Shown here: positions 49,905 to 49,957 of the stretch, one piece after another
Layout of the letters: every line of letters begins with the position of its first letter
Position numbering within the stretch: the first letter of the stretch is position 1
Assembly (NCBI GenBank): GCA_027489895.1
Contig: JAIXZD010000458.1
Coordinates: forward strand, 1-49,957
Direction: 5' to 3'
Length of the DNA: 49,957 bases
From: Planctomycetaceae bacterium
GTDB lineage: Bacteria > Planctomycetota > Planctomycetia > Planctomycetales > Planctomycetaceae
The notes under the pieces: generated by a model
The model's input: only the letters and a program-made list of their open reading frames with translations
Told to the model about the DNA's origin: nothing
Databases searched by the model: none
Made by a program: the position numbers and the translations under genes

Positions 49905-49957
49905 CACCACCAAGGCACAAAGGCACCAAGGCACCAAGGTGAAGAATCAAATGACGA
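49905..49957. repeat. Family B repeat at right edge
   Basis: Positions 49905-49940 hold four and a half 8-bp units (ACCAAGGC-ACAAAGGC-ACCAAGGC-ACCAAGGT), the cleanest family B copy in the window. It lies 12 nt after the thioredoxin-TPR gene and the window ends beyond it. Confidence 0.85.

Overview
The window looks like a high-GC chromosomal segment from a planctomycete (order Planctomycetales, inferred). The evidence is the gene mix: a PhoPQ-activated pathogenicity-related (PqaA-type) protein, a DUF1598-like secreted protein, a Uma2 nuclease, large SPFH proteins, a lidless Hsp70, and flagellins starting MGTRIATNVDSLRGLR. Intergenic regions are also littered with short repeats. No rRNA, tRNA, CRISPR array, transposase or phage gene was recognised.

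Layout. 1-4.3 kb: a partial secreted carbohydrate-active protein, a small acidic-tailed membrane protein and the PcrA/UvrD helicase, all minus strand. 4.5-10.3 kb: the stress module PrkA kinase, DUF444 (YeaH) and SpoVR on the minus strand, with a Uma2 gene between PrkA and DUF444 bracketed by two identical 25-bp direct repeats. 10.9-15.7 kb (plus): NAD(P)HX epimerase, an orphan hybrid histidine kinase and an Hsp70 without lid. 16.0-23.8 kb (minus): glycyl-tRNA synthetase; a lower-GC three-gene cassette (two unrecognised genes plus a TIGR04255-family protein) running into the 3' end of comB; and two large tandem SPFH proteins. 23.9-24.5 kb holds no convincing gene.

24.5-40 kb: a degenerate FAD/NAD(P) oxidoreductase, a CheX-like protein, an RluA pseudouridine synthase, a heavy-metal RND adaptor and pump, two secreted planctomycete-type proteins, an Ldh2-type dehydrogenase and a lone SMC/YhaN-like ATPase. 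40-45.7 kb: csrA followed by two tandem 714-residue flagellins, each ending in a strong hairpin, with GGA motifs over their ribosome binding sites. This is a plausible CsrA-controlled flagellin locus. 45.8-49.9 kb: PqaA-like secreted protein, glutamyl-tRNA synthetase and a thioredoxin-TPR protein.

The most unusual elements are the TIGR04255 cassette at comB, the repeat-bracketed Uma2 gene inside the PrkA/DUF444/SpoVR cluster, the two SPFH proteins with repeated beta modules (possibly an MVP-like layout, inferred), and a system of dispersed intergenic repeats that forms nested inverted structures at gene junctions.
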